This document shows positions 17,496-30,900 of a stretch of 32,665 nucleotides of DNA, piece by piece. The notes under the pieces were generated by a model. The model saw only the letters and a program-made list of their open reading frames with translations, was not told the origin of the DNA and did no database searches. A program made the translations under genes and the position numbers. The DNA is from Rhodocyclales bacterium (GTDB lineage: Bacteria; Pseudomonadota; Gammaproteobacteria; Burkholderiales; Rhodocyclaceae): positions 1 to 32,665 of the forward strand of contig JAPLQZ010000156.1 in the NCBI GenBank assembly GCA_026399415.1. The letters run 5' to 3'. The stretch's first letter is position 1. Each line of letters opens with the position of its first letter.

Positions 17496-18112
17496 GCCAG
17501 CATCTCCTCGATCTTGGCTACTGCCCCCTTGGTGAAAATCACTTTGGGGAAGCGCACCAGAGATACCGGATCAGCCTGCTGCGCCTCCAGCACCAGCACA
17601 TTTGGCAAGTTGCGCGAAGCCAGCGCCAGATTCTCGTCCAGACTGTCTGTCACCAGCAGGACCGAGCCCAAACCCATGGCCTTCAGTTTTTGCGCAAAAA
17701 GACGCGTTTTCGGCGCTTCCATGGTGAAGTCGTCAATCACCACCAGCCTGTCCTCGCGGGCCAACTGGGAAAGAATCGCGGCCAAACCGGCGCGATACAT
17801 CTTGCGATTGACCTTCTGGGTGAAGTTTTCTTCAGGCGTATTCGGAAAGATTCGACCGCCGCCCCGCCACAAAGGCGAGGAAGTCATACCGGCGCGCGCA
17901 CGGCCGGTGCCTTTCTGGCGGAACGGCTTCTTGGTGCTGTGATGCACCTCTTCGCGATCCTTCTGCTTGCGATTGCCGGCGCGTGCATTGGCCTGATAGG
18001 CGACCACTACCTGATGCACCAGCGCCTCGTTGAAGTCGCGACCAAACAGTGCGTCGGAAGCTGTGACGGTTGAAGCGGACTGACCCTGGTCGTCAATTAG
18101 TTTAAGTTCCAT
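17492..18112 (-). CDS. rplD: 50S ribosomal protein L4
   Basis: L4 contributes a tunnel-lining loop and, in gammaproteobacteria, represses the S10 operon through a leader hairpin. The 206-residue protein contains the loop [20 protein letters not shown] at about 61-80 and the core [16 protein letters not shown]. The S10 leader here appears short (see the S10 promoter), leaving little room for the L4-responsive leader of E. coli. It begins one base after rplC ends and overlaps rplW by four. Confidence 0.97.
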   Translation of the reverse strand: MELKLIDDQGQSASTVTASDALFGRDFNEALVHQVVVAYQANARAGNRKQKDREEVHHSTKKPFRQKGTGRARAGMTSSPLWRGGGRIFPNTPEENFTQKVNRKMYRAGLAAILSQLAREDRLVVIDDFTMEAPKTRLFAQKLKAMGLGSVLLVTDSLDENLALASRNLPNVLVLEAQQADPVSLVRFPKVIFTKGAVAKIEEMLA

Positions 18113-18113
18113 G

Positions 18114-18767
18114 TCATCCCCGCTCTCTGGGTGCCTTTACGGCCGGGGCGACAATCACATCACCCCCCTTGGCGCCAGGCACCGCCCCCCTAACGAGCAG
18201 GAGTTGGCGCGCCTCATCGATGCGAACGACTTCGAGATTCTGTGTCGTGCGCGCCACGTCACCGAGATGTCCGGCCATTTTCTTGCCTGGGAACACTCGC
18301 CCAGGATCCTGCGCCATGCCGATGGAACCGGCAGAATTGTGCGACAAGGAATTGCCGTGGGAAGCGCGGTTCGACGAAAAATGGTGGCGGGTGATCGCAC
18401 CGGCAAAGCCTTTGCCGATCGAGGTGCCGCTCACATCAACTTTTTGACCCACGCTGAAAATGCTTGCGGCGACCACATCCCCCGGTTTGAAACCGGCGAG
18501 TTGATCTGGCGCTACGCGAAATTCCCTGAGAACTTCACCGGCTTCGACACCGGCCTTGGCGAGATGTCCCGCTGCGGGCTTGCTTACCCGGCTTGCGCGA
18601 CGCTTGCCAAAGGTCACCTGAACGGCGGCATAACCATCCACCTCAGGCGTCTTTATTTGTGTGACGCGGTTATTCGACACATCGAGCACAGTCACCGGAA
18701 TGGAAGAACCATCCTCGGCAAAGACGCGCGTCATGCCGACCTTGCGTCCAACAAGGCCTAGACTCAT
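18114..18767 (-). CDS. rplC: 50S ribosomal protein L3
   Basis: L3 is an early-assembly protein near the peptidyl transferase centre. The 217-residue protein has [17 protein letters not shown] at the start and the loop [17 protein letters not shown], whose Gln matches the site methylated by PrmB in E. coli. AGGAG lies six bases before the ATG. It is separated from rpsJ by 103 bases containing two hairpins, an unusually wide gap for this block. The protein itself is normal. Confidence 0.97.
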   Translation of the reverse strand: MSLGLVGRKVGMTRVFAEDGSSIPVTVLDVSNNRVTQIKTPEVDGYAAVQVTFGKRRASRVSKPAAGHLAKAGVEAGEVLREFRVAPDQLAGFKPGDVVAASIFSVGQKVDVSGTSIGKGFAGAITRHHFSSNRASHGNSLSHNSAGSIGMAQDPGRVFPGKKMAGHLGDVARTTQNLEVVRIDEARQLLLVRGAVPGAKGGDVIVAPAVKAPRERG

Positions 18768-18782
18768 TTTATTCTCCTAAAC

Positions 18783-18864
18783 CCCAGCTACGATTGGCTG
18801 GGCCCACTTTCACAATTCTGCGGCAACCGTCACCGCGACAGGCGCCATAAGTAGGCGCCCCTGT
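18783..18864 (-). other. Two hairpins in the rpsJ-rplC intergenic region
   Basis: In the 103-base gap, one stem is GGCGCC-(7)-GGCGCC at 18841-18859, with ACA/TGT pairing outside a two-base bulge. A second is CCCAGC-(8)-GCTGGG at 18783-18802, ending shortly before the rplC ribosome binding site. Neither is followed by a U-run, so they are not terminators. They could form a translational control site for rplC and the genes coupled to it. Confidence 0.45.
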
Positions 18865-18870
18865 TACGAT

Positions 18871-19182
18871 TTACTGCAACTTGATCTCGACATCCACTCC
18901 CGCGGGAAGATCCAGCTTCATCAGCGCATCAACCGTCTTGTCGGTCGGATCGATGATGTCCATCAGCCGCAGGTGGGTGCGAATTTCGAACTGGTCCCGC
19001 GAAGTCTTGTTGACGTGTGGCGACCGCAATACGTCGAAGCGCTCAATACGCGTTGGCAACGGCACCGGGCCACGCACAACAGCACCCGTGCGCTTTGCCG
19101 TCTCTACAATTTCAAGCGCCGACTGATCAATCAAACGGTAGTCGAAGGCCTTGAGGCGGATGCGTATCTTTTGGCTTTGCAT
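18871..19182 (-). CDS. rpsJ: 30S ribosomal protein S10 (NusE)
   Basis: S10 is in the head of the small subunit and, as NusE, links transcription antitermination (with NusB) and NusG to the ribosome. The 103-residue protein has normal length and motifs: [41 protein letters not shown] and [30 protein letters not shown] lies six bases before the ATG. It opens the S10 block, 79 bases after tufA, with a candidate promoter just upstream. Confidence 0.97.
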   Translation of the reverse strand: MQSQKIRIRLKAFDYRLIDQSALEIVETAKRTGAVVRGPVPLPTRIERFDVLRSPHVNKTSRDQFEIRTHLRLMDIIDPTDKTVDALMKLDLPAGVDVEIKLQ

Positions 19183-19215
19183 TACAAATCCTTAAAGAGC
19201 GGGTTCGCAAATCGC

Positions 19216-19242
19216 GAAAGGGCGAGATTTTATCGCCCTTTC
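19216..19242 (-). repeat. 10-bp perfect inverted repeat flanking the S10 promoter -10
   Basis: GAAAGGGCGA and TCGCCCTTTC are perfect complements separated by seven bases that contain the -10 hexamer TAAAAT (- strand). It may be an operator, or form an RNA hairpin in transcripts reading through from tufA. No U-run follows it in the tufA transcript, so it is not a standard terminator. Confidence 0.7.
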
Positions 19243-19255
19243 CGCTGTAGTGCAA
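19227..19255 (-). promoter_or_regulatory. Candidate sigma70 promoter of the S10 operon
   Basis: On the - strand, TTGCAC (19250-19255) and TAAAAT (19227-19232) are 17 bases apart in the tufA-rpsJ gap. The downstream CTCGCCCTTTCGC resembles the spc and str start regions. The predicted start near 19220 leaves a leader of only about 40 bases before rpsJ. The -35 is weak (three of six consensus bases). Confidence 0.6.
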
Positions 19256-19261
19256 CAAATG

Positions 19262-20452
19262 TTATTCGATGACCTTGGCAACGACACCGGCGCCGACGGT
19301 ACGACCGCCTTCACGGATGGCGAAACGCAGACCTTCTTCCATCGCGATCGGTGCAATCAGCTTCACCGTCATCGCAATGTTGTCGCCCGGCATGACCATT
19401 TCCGTCCCGGCCGGCAACTCGATGCTGCCCGTGACGTCGGTGGTGCGGAAATAGAATTGCGGACGGTAGCCGTTGAAGAACGGCGTGTGACGTCCGCCTT
19501 CGTCCTTCGACAGAACGTACACCTCGGAGTGAAAGTGCGTGTGCGGGGTGATGCTGCCCGGCTTGGCCAGCACCTGGCCACGCTCGACTTCCTCCCGCTT
19601 GGTGCCGCGCAGCAGGACGCCGACGTTGTCTCCGGCCTGACCCTGGTCCAGCAGTTTCCTGAACATTTCAACGCCGGTGCAGATGGTCTTGACGGTGGGT
19701 CGAATGCCAATGATTTCAATTTCTTCGCCGACCTTGACGACGCCGCGCTCGATACGCCCCGTTACCACGGTGCCGCGACCGGAGATGGAGAAGACGTCTT
19801 CGATGGGCATCAGGAAGGGTTTGTCGATGGCCCGCTCGGGCGTCGGGATGTAGCTGTCCAGCGCATCGGCGAGAGCCATGATGGACACTTCGCCCAGTTC
19901 GCCTTTGTCGCCTTCGAGGGCTTTCAGGGCAGAACCCTTGATGATGGGGATGTCGTCGCCGGGGAAGTCGTACTTGCTGAGCAGTTCGCGCAGTTCCATT
20001 TCGACCAGTTCGAGCAGTTCGGCATCATCGACCATGTCGCATTTGTTCATGTACACGACCATGTACGGCACGCCGACCTGGCGCGCCAGCAGGATGTGCT
20101 CTCGCGTCTGCGGCATCGGGCCGTCAGCGGCGGAACAGACCAGGATCGCGCCGTCCATCTGCGCCGCACCGGTAATCATGTTCTTGATATAGTCGGCATG
20201 CCCCGGACAATCAACGTGCGCATAGTGTCGCTTCGATGTCTCGTATTCCACGTGCGCCGTGTTGATGGTGATGCCGCGTGCCTTTTCTTCCGGCGCCGCA
20301 TCAATCTGGTCGTAGGCCTTCGCCTCGCCACCAAACTTCGCCGCCAGCACCGATGTCATCGCCGCCGTCAGGGTCGTCTTGCCATGGTCAACGTGACCAA
20401 TCGTCCCTACGTTTACGTGCGGCTTCGTCCGCTCAAATTTCGCTTTCGCCAT
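19262..20452 (-). CDS. tufA: Translation elongation factor Tu
   Basis: EF-Tu brings aminoacyl-tRNA to the ribosome as a GTP complex. The 396-residue protein has GHVDHGKTT (G1, 19-27), DCPGHADY (G3) and NKCDMVDD (G4), then the two beta-barrel domains, ending [14 protein letters not shown]. It follows fusA after 30 bases as the last gene of the str block and precedes the S10 promoter. A second tuf copy is common in betaproteobacteria but is not in this window. The 405-codon ORF on the other strand is a shadow. Confidence 0.98.
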   Translation of the reverse strand: MAKAKFERTKPHVNVGTIGHVDHGKTTLTAAMTSVLAAKFGGEAKAYDQIDAAPEEKARGITINTAHVEYETSKRHYAHVDCPGHADYIKNMITGAAQMDGAILVCSAADGPMPQTREHILLARQVGVPYMVVYMNKCDMVDDAELLELVEMELRELLSKYDFPGDDIPIIKGSALKALEGDKGELGEVSIMALADALDSYIPTPERAIDKPFLMPIEDVFSISGRGTVVTGRIERGVVKVGEEIEIIGIRPTVKTICTGVEMFRKLLDQGQAGDNVGVLLRGTKREEVERGQVLAKPGSITPHTHFHSEVYVLSKDEGGRHTPFFNGYRPQFYFRTTDVTGSIELPAGTEMVMPGDNIAMTVKLIAPIAMEEGLRFAIREGGRTVGAGVVAKVIE

Positions 20453-20482
20453 GTCTGCTTTCCTTAAAGAACGATGGTTGGA

Positions 20483-22576
<2,094 letters not shown>

Positions 22577-22645
22577 TTGATTTACCTGCCTTATCTAAAC
22601 CAAACCGCCATGACACCTCGTTTGACGAAGCGACAGGGCGGCGGA

Positions 22646-22680
22646 CAAAAACGAAAGTCTCGGCGGACACCCGACGAGAC
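22646..22680 (-). terminator. Terminator-like hairpin between rpsG and fusA
   Basis: On the - strand, a stem GTCTCG-t-CGG / CCG-c-CGAGAC (nine pairs around one mismatch, GTGT loop) is followed by TTTCGTTTTTG. It begins ten bases after the rpsG stop and precedes fusA by about 70 bases. It may partly terminate str transcription or help balance S12/S7 against elongation factors. Confidence 0.5.
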
Positions 22681-22690
22681 GCGATACTGC

Positions 22691-23161
22691 CTAGAAACGG
22701 AAATGCGAGAACGCCTTGTTGGCTTCAGCCATGCGGTGAACTTCTTCGCGTTTCTTCATCGCTGCCCCGCGCCCTTCGGATGCCTCAAGCAACTCGGCGG
22801 CAAGACGCTGACCCATCGACTTCTCGCTGCGTTTCCTCGCCGCTTCGCGAAGCCAGCGCATGGACAGCGCCATGCGCCGGGAAGGACGCACCTCAACCGG
22901 CACCTGGTAATTGGCGCCACCGACTCGACGACTCTTGACTTCGACCAAGGGCTTGACGTTGTTCACCGCCAGGGTGAAAACCTCCAGCGGATCCTTGCCG
23001 CTCTTCGTCTGGATCTGCGCAAACGCGCCGTAGATGATGCGCTCGGCAACGGATTTCTTGCCACTAGCCATCAGCACATTGACAAACTTGGAAAGATCGA
23101 CGCTGCCAAATTTCGGATCAGGCAGGATGTCACGTTTGGGAACTTCACGACGACGGGGCAT
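22691..23161 (-). CDS. rpsG: 30S ribosomal protein S7
   Basis: S7 is the primary assembly protein of the small-subunit head and, in E. coli, the translational repressor of the str operon. The 156-residue protein begins [20 protein letters not shown] and contains [24 protein letters not shown], the family signature, ending [11 protein letters not shown]. It lies 21 bases after rpsL. Length and sequence are normal. Confidence 0.97.
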   Translation of the reverse strand: MPRRREVPKRDILPDPKFGSVDLSKFVNVLMASGKKSVAERIIYGAFAQIQTKSGKDPLEVFTLAVNNVKPLVEVKSRRVGGANYQVPVEVRPSRRMALSMRWLREAARKRSEKSMGQRLAAELLEASEGRGAAMKKREEVHRMAEANKAFSHFRF

Positions 23162-23182
23162 GGTATCTCCTTAAGACCCGGA

Positions 23183-23560
23183 TCAGGCGGCCTTAGGCCG
23201 CTTAGCGCCGTATTTGGAACGGCTCTGCTTGCGGTCCTTGACGCCCTGGGTATCCAGGCTACCGCGCACAATGTGGTAACGCACACCCGGCAGATCCTTG
23301 ACGCGACCGCCACGAATGAGAACCACCGAGTGCTCCTGCAGATTGTGGCCTTCGCCGCCAATGTAGGAAATAACCTCGAAGCCATTGGTCAGCCGCACCT
23401 TGGCGACTTTTCGCAACGCAGAGTTCGGTTTCTTCGGCGTGGTCGTGTAAACACGAGTGCAGACACCGCGCCGCGCCGGGCTGTTGCCAAGTGCGGGCAC
23501 TTTGCTTTTCGACTGCGGCGCCTGACGGCCCTTGCGCACGAGTTGGTTAATGGTAGGCAT
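23183..23560 (-). CDS. rpsL: 30S ribosomal protein S12
   Basis: S12 is at the decoding centre and affects accuracy and streptomycin response. The ORF track extends to 23596, but the real start is the ATG at 23560 ([12 protein letters not shown]), with AGGA seven bases upstream; this gives the standard length of about 125 residues. K43 (TTPKKPNS) and K88 (GRVKDLPG) are the streptomycin-sensitive residues, and D89 is the site methylthiolated by RimO in E. coli. It is first in the str block, with a strong promoter about 80-105 bases upstream. Confidence 0.97.
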   Translation of the reverse strand: MPTINQLVRKGRQAPQSKSKVPALGNSPARRGVCTRVYTTTPKKPNSALRKVAKVRLTNGFEVISYIGGEGHNLQEHSVVLIRGGRVKDLPGVRYHIVRGSLDTQGVKDRKQSRSKYGAKRPKAA

Positions 23561-23579
23561 GTATATGTCCTGAATGCTG

Positions 23580-23606
23580 TGCAAAATGCACTGCAAAATT
23601 GCAAAA
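23580..23606 (-). repeat. Three TTTTGCA direct repeats in the rpsL leader
   Basis: On the - strand, TTTTGCA occurs at 23600-23606, 23592-23598 and 23580-23586, between the str promoter and the rpsL ribosome binding site. The last copy is within a small dyad GTGCA-TTT-TGCAC. The function is unknown; the stretch is AT-rich compared with its surroundings. Confidence 0.5.
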
Positions 23607-23637
23607 AGTCGGCCCCTGCCAAGGGCAAAGAGGCCGG

Positions 23638-23666
23638 ATTATAGAATGGTCGCCTGCGAGCGTCAA
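23638..23666 (-). promoter_or_regulatory. Candidate strong sigma70 promoter of the str operon
   Basis: On the - strand, TTGACG (23661-23666) and a perfect TATAAT (23638-23643) are 17 bases apart, matching 11 of 12 consensus positions. The -35 contains the TGA stop of rpoC. The start region CCGGCCTCTTTGC resembles that of the spc promoter, and the GC-rich discriminator suggests stringent control. Confidence 0.82.
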
Positions 23667-26600
23667 CCTGCTTGCGCGTCTTCCGCTGCCACGGGAGCAT
23701 CTTCTGCGGTCGCCGGCAGATCGAACAGGTTCTGCGCCTCGGCCCCACTGCGCGACTGCTTGCGCCGCGTGCGGTGATACGCCATACCCGTACCCGCCGG
23801 AATCAGGCGACCGACAATGACGTTCTCCTTGAGGCCGCGCAACTCGTCACGCTTGCCCATGATTGCAGCCTCTGTGAGAACACGCGTGGTTTCCTGGAAA
23901 GACGCCGCTGAAATGAAGGAGTCAGTTGACAAGCTGGCTTTGGTGATGCCGTGCAACATGAAGTCGTAGATCGCCGGCGTCTTGCCGGCTGCAATCAGCC
24001 TGTCATTCTCGTCCAGCACCGCAGCGCGTTCGACTTGCTCTTCCTTGATAAAGGTCGAATCGCCCGGGTGCGCAATCACCACCCGGCGCAGCATCTGGCG
24101 CACGATCACCTCGATATGCTTGTCGTTGATCTTCACGCCTTGCAGGCGATACACGTCCTGAACTTCATCAATGATGTAACGGGCGAGTTCTTCCACACCC
24201 TTCAGGCGCAGAATGTCATGGGGATCTGCCGGGCCGTCAACAATCACCTCACCCTTGTTGACCACCTGTCCATCGTGGGCCATGACGTGCTTGTCCTTGG
24301 TGATCAGATACTCATGCGCCGTACCGTCGGGCTCGGTGATCACCAGACGCTGCTTGCCCTTGGTATCCTTGCCGAAAGACACGGTGCCGGTGACTTCCGC
24401 CAACACGCCGGCATCCTTCGGTATGCGCGCTTCGAAGAGTTCGGCAACGCGCGGCAAACCACCGGTAATGTCACGTGTCTTGGACGACTCCTGCGGGATC
24501 CGGGCGAGAATGTCGCCAACCGCCACGGGTTGACCGTCCTTTACGGTGATCAGCGAGCCAACCTGGAAGGTAATCGTCACGATGTGATCGGTACCATGAA
24601 TCTTGACTTCCTGGCCTGACTCGTCGATCAACTTGACCTGCGGACGTACTCCCTTGGATGCCTTGGCACCGCGCTTGGGATCGATAACGACCAGAGTGGA
24701 GAGACCGGTAACCTCGTCCATCTGTTCGGCGACCGTGGCGTTCTTTTCGACGTTCTCGAACTTGACCGTACCCGCATACTCCGTAACGATCGGACGGGTG
24801 TGCGGATCCCACATGGCCAATTGAGCGCCGGCCTTGACCGACTTGCCGTCGTCGGCCCGCAAAGTTGCGCCGTAGGGAACCTTGTGGCGCTCGCGCTCGC
24901 GACCGTTGTCGTCGGTAATCATCACTTCCCCGGAGCGGGAAATGACAATCTTCTCGTTCTTCGGATTGGTGACGTAGCGCATGGTTGCGGTAAAGCGGAT
25001 CACGCCCGAACTCTTGGCCTCGATACTGCTTTGCGCTGCGGAACGCGATGCCGCACCACCAACGTGGAAGGTACGCATCGTCAGCTGGGTACCTGGCTCG
25101 CCGATTGACTGGGCGGCGATGACGCCGACAGCCTCGCCGGCGTTGACCAATGAACCACGCCCCAGATCGCGGCCGTAACACTTGGCGCACAAACCGTAGC
25201 GAGTTTCGCAAGATAGCGGGCTGCGCACGCGAACTTCGTCGATGTCGAGAACTTCGATGGCATCGACGGCGTCCTCATCGAGCAGATACCCTGCGGCAAA
25301 CAGCACCTCCTGCGTATCCGGATGAATTACATCGGTGGTGGTGACGCGACCCAGAATGCGCTCACGCAACGGTTCGATCACTTCCCCGCCCTCGACCAGG
25401 GCCTTCATGGCGAAACCGTTCTGCGTGCCGCAATCGTCCACAATCACCACCAGATCCTGGGTGACGTCCACCAGACGGCGGGTCAGATAACCCGAGTTGG
25501 CGGTCTTCAATGCCGTATCGGCCAAGCCCTTGCGCGCGCCGTGGGTCGAAATGAAGTACTGCAGAACGTTGAGTCCCTCGCGAAAGTTGGAGGTGATCGG
25601 TGTTTCGATGATCGAGCCGTCCGGCTTGGCCATCAGACCGCGCATACCGGCCAGTTGCCTGATCTGTGCGGCAGAACCTCGCGCACCGGAGTCGGCCATC
25701 ATGTAAATGGAATTGAAAGACTCCTGGCTTACCTGCTTGCCATCGGCGCTGGTAACCGTCTGATGGGCAAGTTGATCCATCATGGCCTTGGCCACCTGAT
25801 CACCGGCACGACCCCAGATATCCACCACCTTGTTATAGCGCTCGCCAACCGTCACCAGACCCGAGGTGTACTGTTTTTCGATTTCCTTGACTTCGGTTTC
25901 CGCCGCCGCGATCAGGCTGTGCTTCTGCGTCGGCACCAGCATGTCATCGACGCAGATCGAAATACCAGCGCGGGTTGCCAGGCGGAAACCAGCCTGCATC
26001 AACTTGTCGGCAAAAACCACTGTCTCCTTGAGTCCGCAACGACGGAAGCTCTCGTCGATCAGCTTGGAGATTTCCTTCTTCTTGAGGGGTTTGTCGAGCA
26101 CCTTGAACGGCAGCCCGCGCGGCAGAATCTCCGACAGAAGGGCGCGTCCCGCAGTGGTTGAATAGCGGGTGATCTTTGGCTGCCATTGCTTGTCAGCGTC
26201 CAGTTCATACTCGCGAATACGTACCGTAATGCGCGCATGGAGGTCAATCTGGCGCGAGTCGATGGCACGGGTTATCTCGGCGATATCCGCAAACATCATG
26301 CCGTTGCCTCGGGCAGAAACGTTCTCGCGGGTAGCGTAGTAGAGGCCCAGCACGACGTCCTGCGAGGGCACGATAATCGGCTGTCCGTTGGCCGGCGAGA
26401 GGACATTGTTCGAAGCCAGCATCAAAGTACGGGCTTCCATCTGCGCCTCAAGCGAAAGCGGGATGTGCACCGCCATCTGGTCACCGTCGAAGTCGGCGTT
26501 GAATGCCACGCAAACCAGCGGATGCAGCTGGATCGCCTTGCCTTCGATCAAGGTCGGTTCGAAGGCCTGAATGCCAAGACGGTGCAGCGTCGGGGCTCGA

Positions 26601-27877
26601 TTCAGCATCACCGGATGCTCACGAATGACTTCTTCAAGAATGTCCCATACCACCGGAGTTTCTGCTTCGACTTCCTTCTTTGCGGCCTTGATGGTGCTGG
26701 CAATACCCATTTTTTCTAGACGCTCGAAGATGAAGGGCTTGAACAGTTCAAGCGCCATTTTCTTCGGCAGGCCGCACTGGTGCAGCTTGAGTTGCGGACC
26801 GACAACGATCACCGAGCGACCCGAATAATCGACACGCTTGCCCAGCAGATTCTGGCGGAAACGCCCGCCCTTGCCCTTGATCATGTCGGCCAGCGACTTC
26901 AGCGGACGCTTGTTGGCGCCGGTCATTGCCTTGCCCCGACGGCCGTTGTCCAGCAGCGAATCGACGGCCTCCTGCAGCATGCGCTTTTCGTTGCGAACGA
27001 TGATGTCCGGCGCCTTGAGTTCAAGCAGGCGCTTGAGACGGTTGTTGCGGTTGATGACGCGGCGATACAGATCGTTGAGGTCGGACGTGGCAAAACGTCC
27101 GCCATCCAGCGGAACCAGCGGACGCAGATCCGGCGGCAGCACCGGCAGCACCTCGAGAATCATCCACTCCGGTTTGATTCCCGACTGCTGGAAGCCCTCG
27201 AGGACCTTCAGGCGCTTGGAAATCTTCTTGCTCTTCGCTTCGGATCCGGTGGTCTCGAGTTCCTGGCGCAGCGTCTCGACCTGACGATTGAGATCAAGGG
27301 TGCGCAGCAATTCGCGCACGCCCTCGGCACCCATCACGGCGGTGAAATCGTCGCCGTATTCCTCGACCTTGGCGAGGTAATCATCTTCTGTCAGCAATTG
27401 CGCACGATTGAGCGGTGTCATGCCGGGATCAACCACGACAAAGGCTTCGAAGTAGAGCACGCGCTCGATGTCGCGCAGCGTCATGTCGAGCACCATGCCG
27501 AGGCGGCTGGGCAGGCTCTTGAGGAACCAGATGTGCGCGGTCGGCGAAGCCAGTTCGATGTGGCCCATGCGTTCGCGACGCACTTTTGACTGGGTGACTT
27601 CAACGCCGCACTTTTCGCAGATCACGCCGCGGTGCTTCAGGCGCTTGTACTTGCCGCAGAGGCATTCGTAATCCTTGACCGGACCAAATATCTTGGCGCA
27701 GAACAGGCCATCGCGTTCCGGCTTGAAGGTGCGATAGTTGATGGTCTCGGGCTTCTTGACCTCGCCGTAGGACCACGAGCGAATCTTGTCGGGCGATGCA
27801 AGGCCGATGGTAATGGCGTCGAATTCTTCTTCGGCCGCCAGGTTCTGCTTGAACAGGTCTGCAAACAGGCTCTTCAT
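23663..27877 (-). CDS. rpoC: DNA-directed RNA polymerase subunit beta'
   Basis: Beta' holds the catalytic magnesium and the clamp of RNA polymerase. The 1404-residue protein has the N-terminal zinc site C72, C74, C87, C90 ([14 protein letters not shown] to CEKCG), the catalytic [12 protein letters not shown] near residue 460, and the second zinc site in [27 protein letters not shown] precedes the ATG. It lies 29 bases after rpoB. Its stop codon is part of the str promoter -35, and no terminator separates rpoC from rpsL, so readthrough is likely. Confidence 0.98.
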   Translation of the reverse strand: MKSLFADLFKQNLAAEEEFDAITIGLASPDKIRSWSYGEVKKPETINYRTFKPERDGLFCAKIFGPVKDYECLCGKYKRLKHRGVICEKCGVEVTQSKVRRERMGHIELASPTAHIWFLKSLPSRLGMVLDMTLRDIERVLYFEAFVVVDPGMTPLNRAQLLTEDDYLAKVEEYGDDFTAVMGAEGVRELLRTLDLNRQVETLRQELETTGSEAKSKKISKRLKVLEGFQQSGIKPEWMILEVLPVLPPDLRPLVPLDGGRFATSDLNDLYRRVINRNNRLKRLLELKAPDIIVRNEKRMLQEAVDSLLDNGRRGKAMTGANKRPLKSLADMIKGKGGRFRQNLLGKRVDYSGRSVIVVGPQLKLHQCGLPKKMALELFKPFIFERLEKMGIASTIKAAKKEVEAETPVVWDILEEVIREHPVMLNRAPTLHRLGIQAFEPTLIEGKAIQLHPLVCVAFNADFDGDQMAVHIPLSLEAQMEARTLMLASNNVLSPANGQPIIVPSQDVVLGLYYATRENVSARGNGMMFADIAEITRAIDSRQIDLHARITVRIREYELDADKQWQPKITRYSTTAGRALLSEILPRGLPFKVLDKPLKKKEISKLIDESFRRCGLKETVVFADKLMQAGFRLATRAGISICVDDMLVPTQKHSLIAAAETEVKEIEKQYTSGLVTVGERYNKVVDIWGRAGDQVAKAMMDQLAHQTVTSADGKQVSQESFNSIYMMADSGARGSAAQIRQLAGMRGLMAKPDGSIIETPITSNFREGLNVLQYFISTHGARKGLADTALKTANSGYLTRRLVDVTQDLVVIVDDCGTQNGFAMKALVEGGEVIEPLRERILGRVTTTDVIHPDTQEVLFAAGYLLDEDAVDAIEVLDIDEVRVRSPLSCETRYGLCAKCYGRDLGRGSLVNAGEAVGVIAAQSIGEPGTQLTMRTFHVGGAASRSAAQSSIEAKSSGVIRFTATMRYVTNPKNEKIVISRSGEVMITDDNGRERERHKVPYGATLRADDGKSVKAGAQLAMWDPHTRPIVTEYAGTVKFENVEKNATVAEQMDEVTGLSTLVVIDPKRGAKASKGVRPQVKLIDESGQEVKIHGTDHIVTITFQVGSLITVKDGQPVAVGDILARIPQESSKTRDITGGLPRVAELFEARIPKDAGVLAEVTGTVSFGKDTKGKQRLVITEPDGTAHEYLITKDKHVMAHDGQVVNKGEVIVDGPADPHDILRLKGVEELARYIIDEVQDVYRLQGVKINDKHIEVIVRQMLRRVVIAHPGDSTFIKEEQVERAAVLDENDRLIAAGKTPAIYDFMLHGITKASLSTDSFISAASFQETTRVLTEAAIMGKRDELRGLKENVIVGRLIPAGTGMAYHRTRRKQSRSGAEAQNLFDLPATAEDAPVAAEDAQAG

Positions 27878-27906
27878 ATTCTTGTCTCCAATGGGCAGCT
27901 ATCGGG

Positions 27907-30900
27907 TCAGTAACGCTCGAGATCGATATCGATCGCCAGCGAGCGAATTTCCTTGACCAGCACGTTGAAGGATTCCGGCATGCCGGCATCGATCTTGTGC
28001 TCGCCCTTGACGATGTTTTCGTACACCTTGGTGCGGCCGTTGACGTCGTCCGACTTGACCGTAAGCATTTCCTGCAACACATACGCGGCACCGTAGGCTT
28101 CCAGCGCCCAAACTTCCATCTCACCGAAACGCTGCCCACCGAACTGCGCCTTGCCGCCCAAGGGCTGCTGGGTAACCAGGCTGTAGGGGCCAGTGGAACG
28201 GGCATGCATCTTGTCGTCCACCAGGTGATGCAGCTTCAGCACGTGCATGTAGCCCACGGTTACCTGTCTCTCGAATGAGTCCCCGGTGCGGCCGTCATAC
28301 AGGTCTACCTGCCCGTTGCTGGGCAGGCCGGCCAGTTCCAGCATGGCCTTGATTTCGGACTCATTGGCACCGTCGAACACCGGTGTGGCGAAGGGCACAC
28401 CCCCTTGCAGATTTCCGGCAAGTTCGACTACTTCCTTTTCGCTCAGACTGTCAATGTCTTCGCTGCGGCCTGAAGCGTTGTAGATCTTGTTCAACAGCTT
28501 GCGAATCTCCACTGCGGCGGCCTGCCTGCGCAACATTTCACCGATCTTCTGGCCAAGGCCCTTGGCCGCCCAGCCGAGGTGGGTTTCCAGAATCTGGCCA
28601 ATGTTCATCCGCGAGGGCACGCCCAAGGGGTTGAGCACGATATCCATCGGCGTGCCGTCTGCCATATGTGGCATGTCCTCGACCGGAACAATTTTGGAGA
28701 CCACGCCCTTGTTGCCGTGCCGACCGGCCATCTTGTCGCCGGGTTGCAGGCGGCGCTTGACGGCGAGATACACTTTGACCATCTTCTGCACACCCGGCGG
28801 CAGTTCGTCGCCCTGGGTCAGCTTCTTCCTCTTCGCCTCGAAAGCGACGTCGAAATCCTTGCGGGTCTGTTCCACACTGTCGCGCAGATTTTCGAGTTGC
28901 TGCTGAGCCCCTTCGTCGGCGAGGGATATGTCAAACCAGTGATAGTGCTCGACTGATTCGAGATAGGCCTTGGTGATCTTGGTGCCCTTGACCAGCTTCT
29001 TTGGTCCCTTGCTGGCGACCTTGTTGGTCAACAGCTTCTCGATGCGAGCGAAGGTGTCGCGCTCGACGATGCGCATCTGGTCGGCCAGATCCTGCTTGTA
29101 GCCTTTCAACATGTCGTCGATGATCGACTGGGCACGCTTGTCGCGCTCGATGCCCTCTCGGGTAAACACCTGAACATCGATCACCGTGCCGATCATGCCA
29201 GATGGCACGCGCAGCGAAGTGTCCTTCACATCGGAGGCTTTCTCACCGAAGATTGCGCGCAGCAGCTTCTCTTCTGGCGTGAGTTGGGTTTCGCCCTTCG
29301 GCGTTACCTTGCCGACCAGCACGTCTCCCGCTTCAACTTCAGCACCAATGTAGACGATCCCCGACTCGTCAAGACGACCGAGCTGCGATTCGCCCAAAGT
29401 AGCGATATCGCGCGAAATTTCCTCCGCACCCAGCTTGGTATCACGTGCCACGACCGTCAGTTCCTCGATATGGATCGAGGTGAAACGATCATTCGCTACG
29501 ACGCGCTCCGAGATCAGAATCGAATCCTCAAAATTGTAGCCGTTCCAGGGCATGAACGCCACCAGCATATTCTGGCCCAGCGCCAGCTCACCCAGATCGG
29601 TAGAGGCGCCGTCGGCCACCACATCACCCTTGGCAATCAGGTCGCCGACCCTGACGATGGGCCGCTGGTTGATGTTGGTGTTCTGGTTGGAACGGGTGTA
29701 CTTGATCAGGTTGTAGATGTCGACGCCGACTTCGCCCGATACCGTCTCCGCGTCGTTGACTCGCACCACGATGCGATTGGCGTCGATGTAGTCCACCACG
29801 CCCCCACGCAAGGCTTGCACCGCCGTGCCCGAGTCGACTGCGACAGTACGTTCGATACCGGTACCGACGAAGGCCTTTTCCGGACGCAGGCAGGGAACCG
29901 CCTGACGCTGCATGTTGGCGCCCATCAAGGCGCGATTGGCATCGTCGTGCTCAAGGAAGGGAATCAGCGAAGCCGCGACCGAGACAATCTGACTCGGCGC
30001 CACATCCATGTACTGAACATCGGGCGGCTCCTTCAATTCAAATTCGCCCTTGAAGCGGCAGGACACCAGAGCGTCGCTGAGCTTGCCCTTCTTGTCCAGC
30101 TGGGCATTGGCCTGGGCAATGACGTACTTGCCTTCCTCGATCGCAGAGAGATACTCGATCTCGTCGGTGACGCGGCTGTTCTCCACCTTGCGATAAGGTG
30201 TTTCCATGAAACCGTACTCGTTGGTGCGCGCATACAGTGCCAGCGAGTTGATAAGACCAATGTTCGGGCCTTCCGGTGTCTCGATCGGGCAGACGCGGCC
30301 GTAATGGGTCGGGTGCACGTCGCGCACCTCGAAACCGGCACGCTCCCGGGTCAGTCCGCCCGGGCCGAGGGCCGAAACGCGACGCTTGTGTGTGATTTCC
30401 GACAACGGGTTGGTCTGGTCCATGAACTGCGAAAGCTGGCTGGAGCCGAAGAATTCCTTGATCGCTGCCGAGATGGGCTTGGCGTTGATCAAATCGTGCG
30501 GCATCAGATTGTCGCTTTCAGCCTGGTTCAGACGCTCCTTGACGGCGCGTTCGACACGCACCAGACCGGCACGGAACTGGTTCTCGGCGAGTTCGCCCAC
30601 CGAGCGCACGCGACGATTGCCCAGGTGATCAATGTCATCTACTTCACCGCGCCCGTTGCGCAGCTCGACCAGGATGCGGACGACGTCAACGATGTCCTCA
30701 TTCGACAAGGTACCGGCACCTTCAATTTCCTCGCGCCCGACGCGGCGATTGAATTTCATGCGGCCAACAGCGGAAAGATCGTAGCGCTCTTCCGAATAGA
30801 ACAAGCCGTGAAACAGATTCTCCACAGCGTCTTCCGTCGGCGGCTCGCCGGGACGCATCATCCGGTAGATTGCCACGCGCGAGGCCCACTGGTCGGCGCT

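Noticed and set aside
16302-17942. 546-codon + strand ORF across rplB, rplW and rplD
   Set aside because: Shadow of conserved ribosomal protein genes on the - strand; no recognisable domain or ribosome binding site.
19250-20467. 405-codon + strand ORF across tufA
   Set aside because: Antisense shadow of EF-Tu.
23610-23632. Short GC stem followed by CGACTTTTTG in the rpsL leader as a terminator
   Set aside because: Only about four pairs can form, which is too weak to call.
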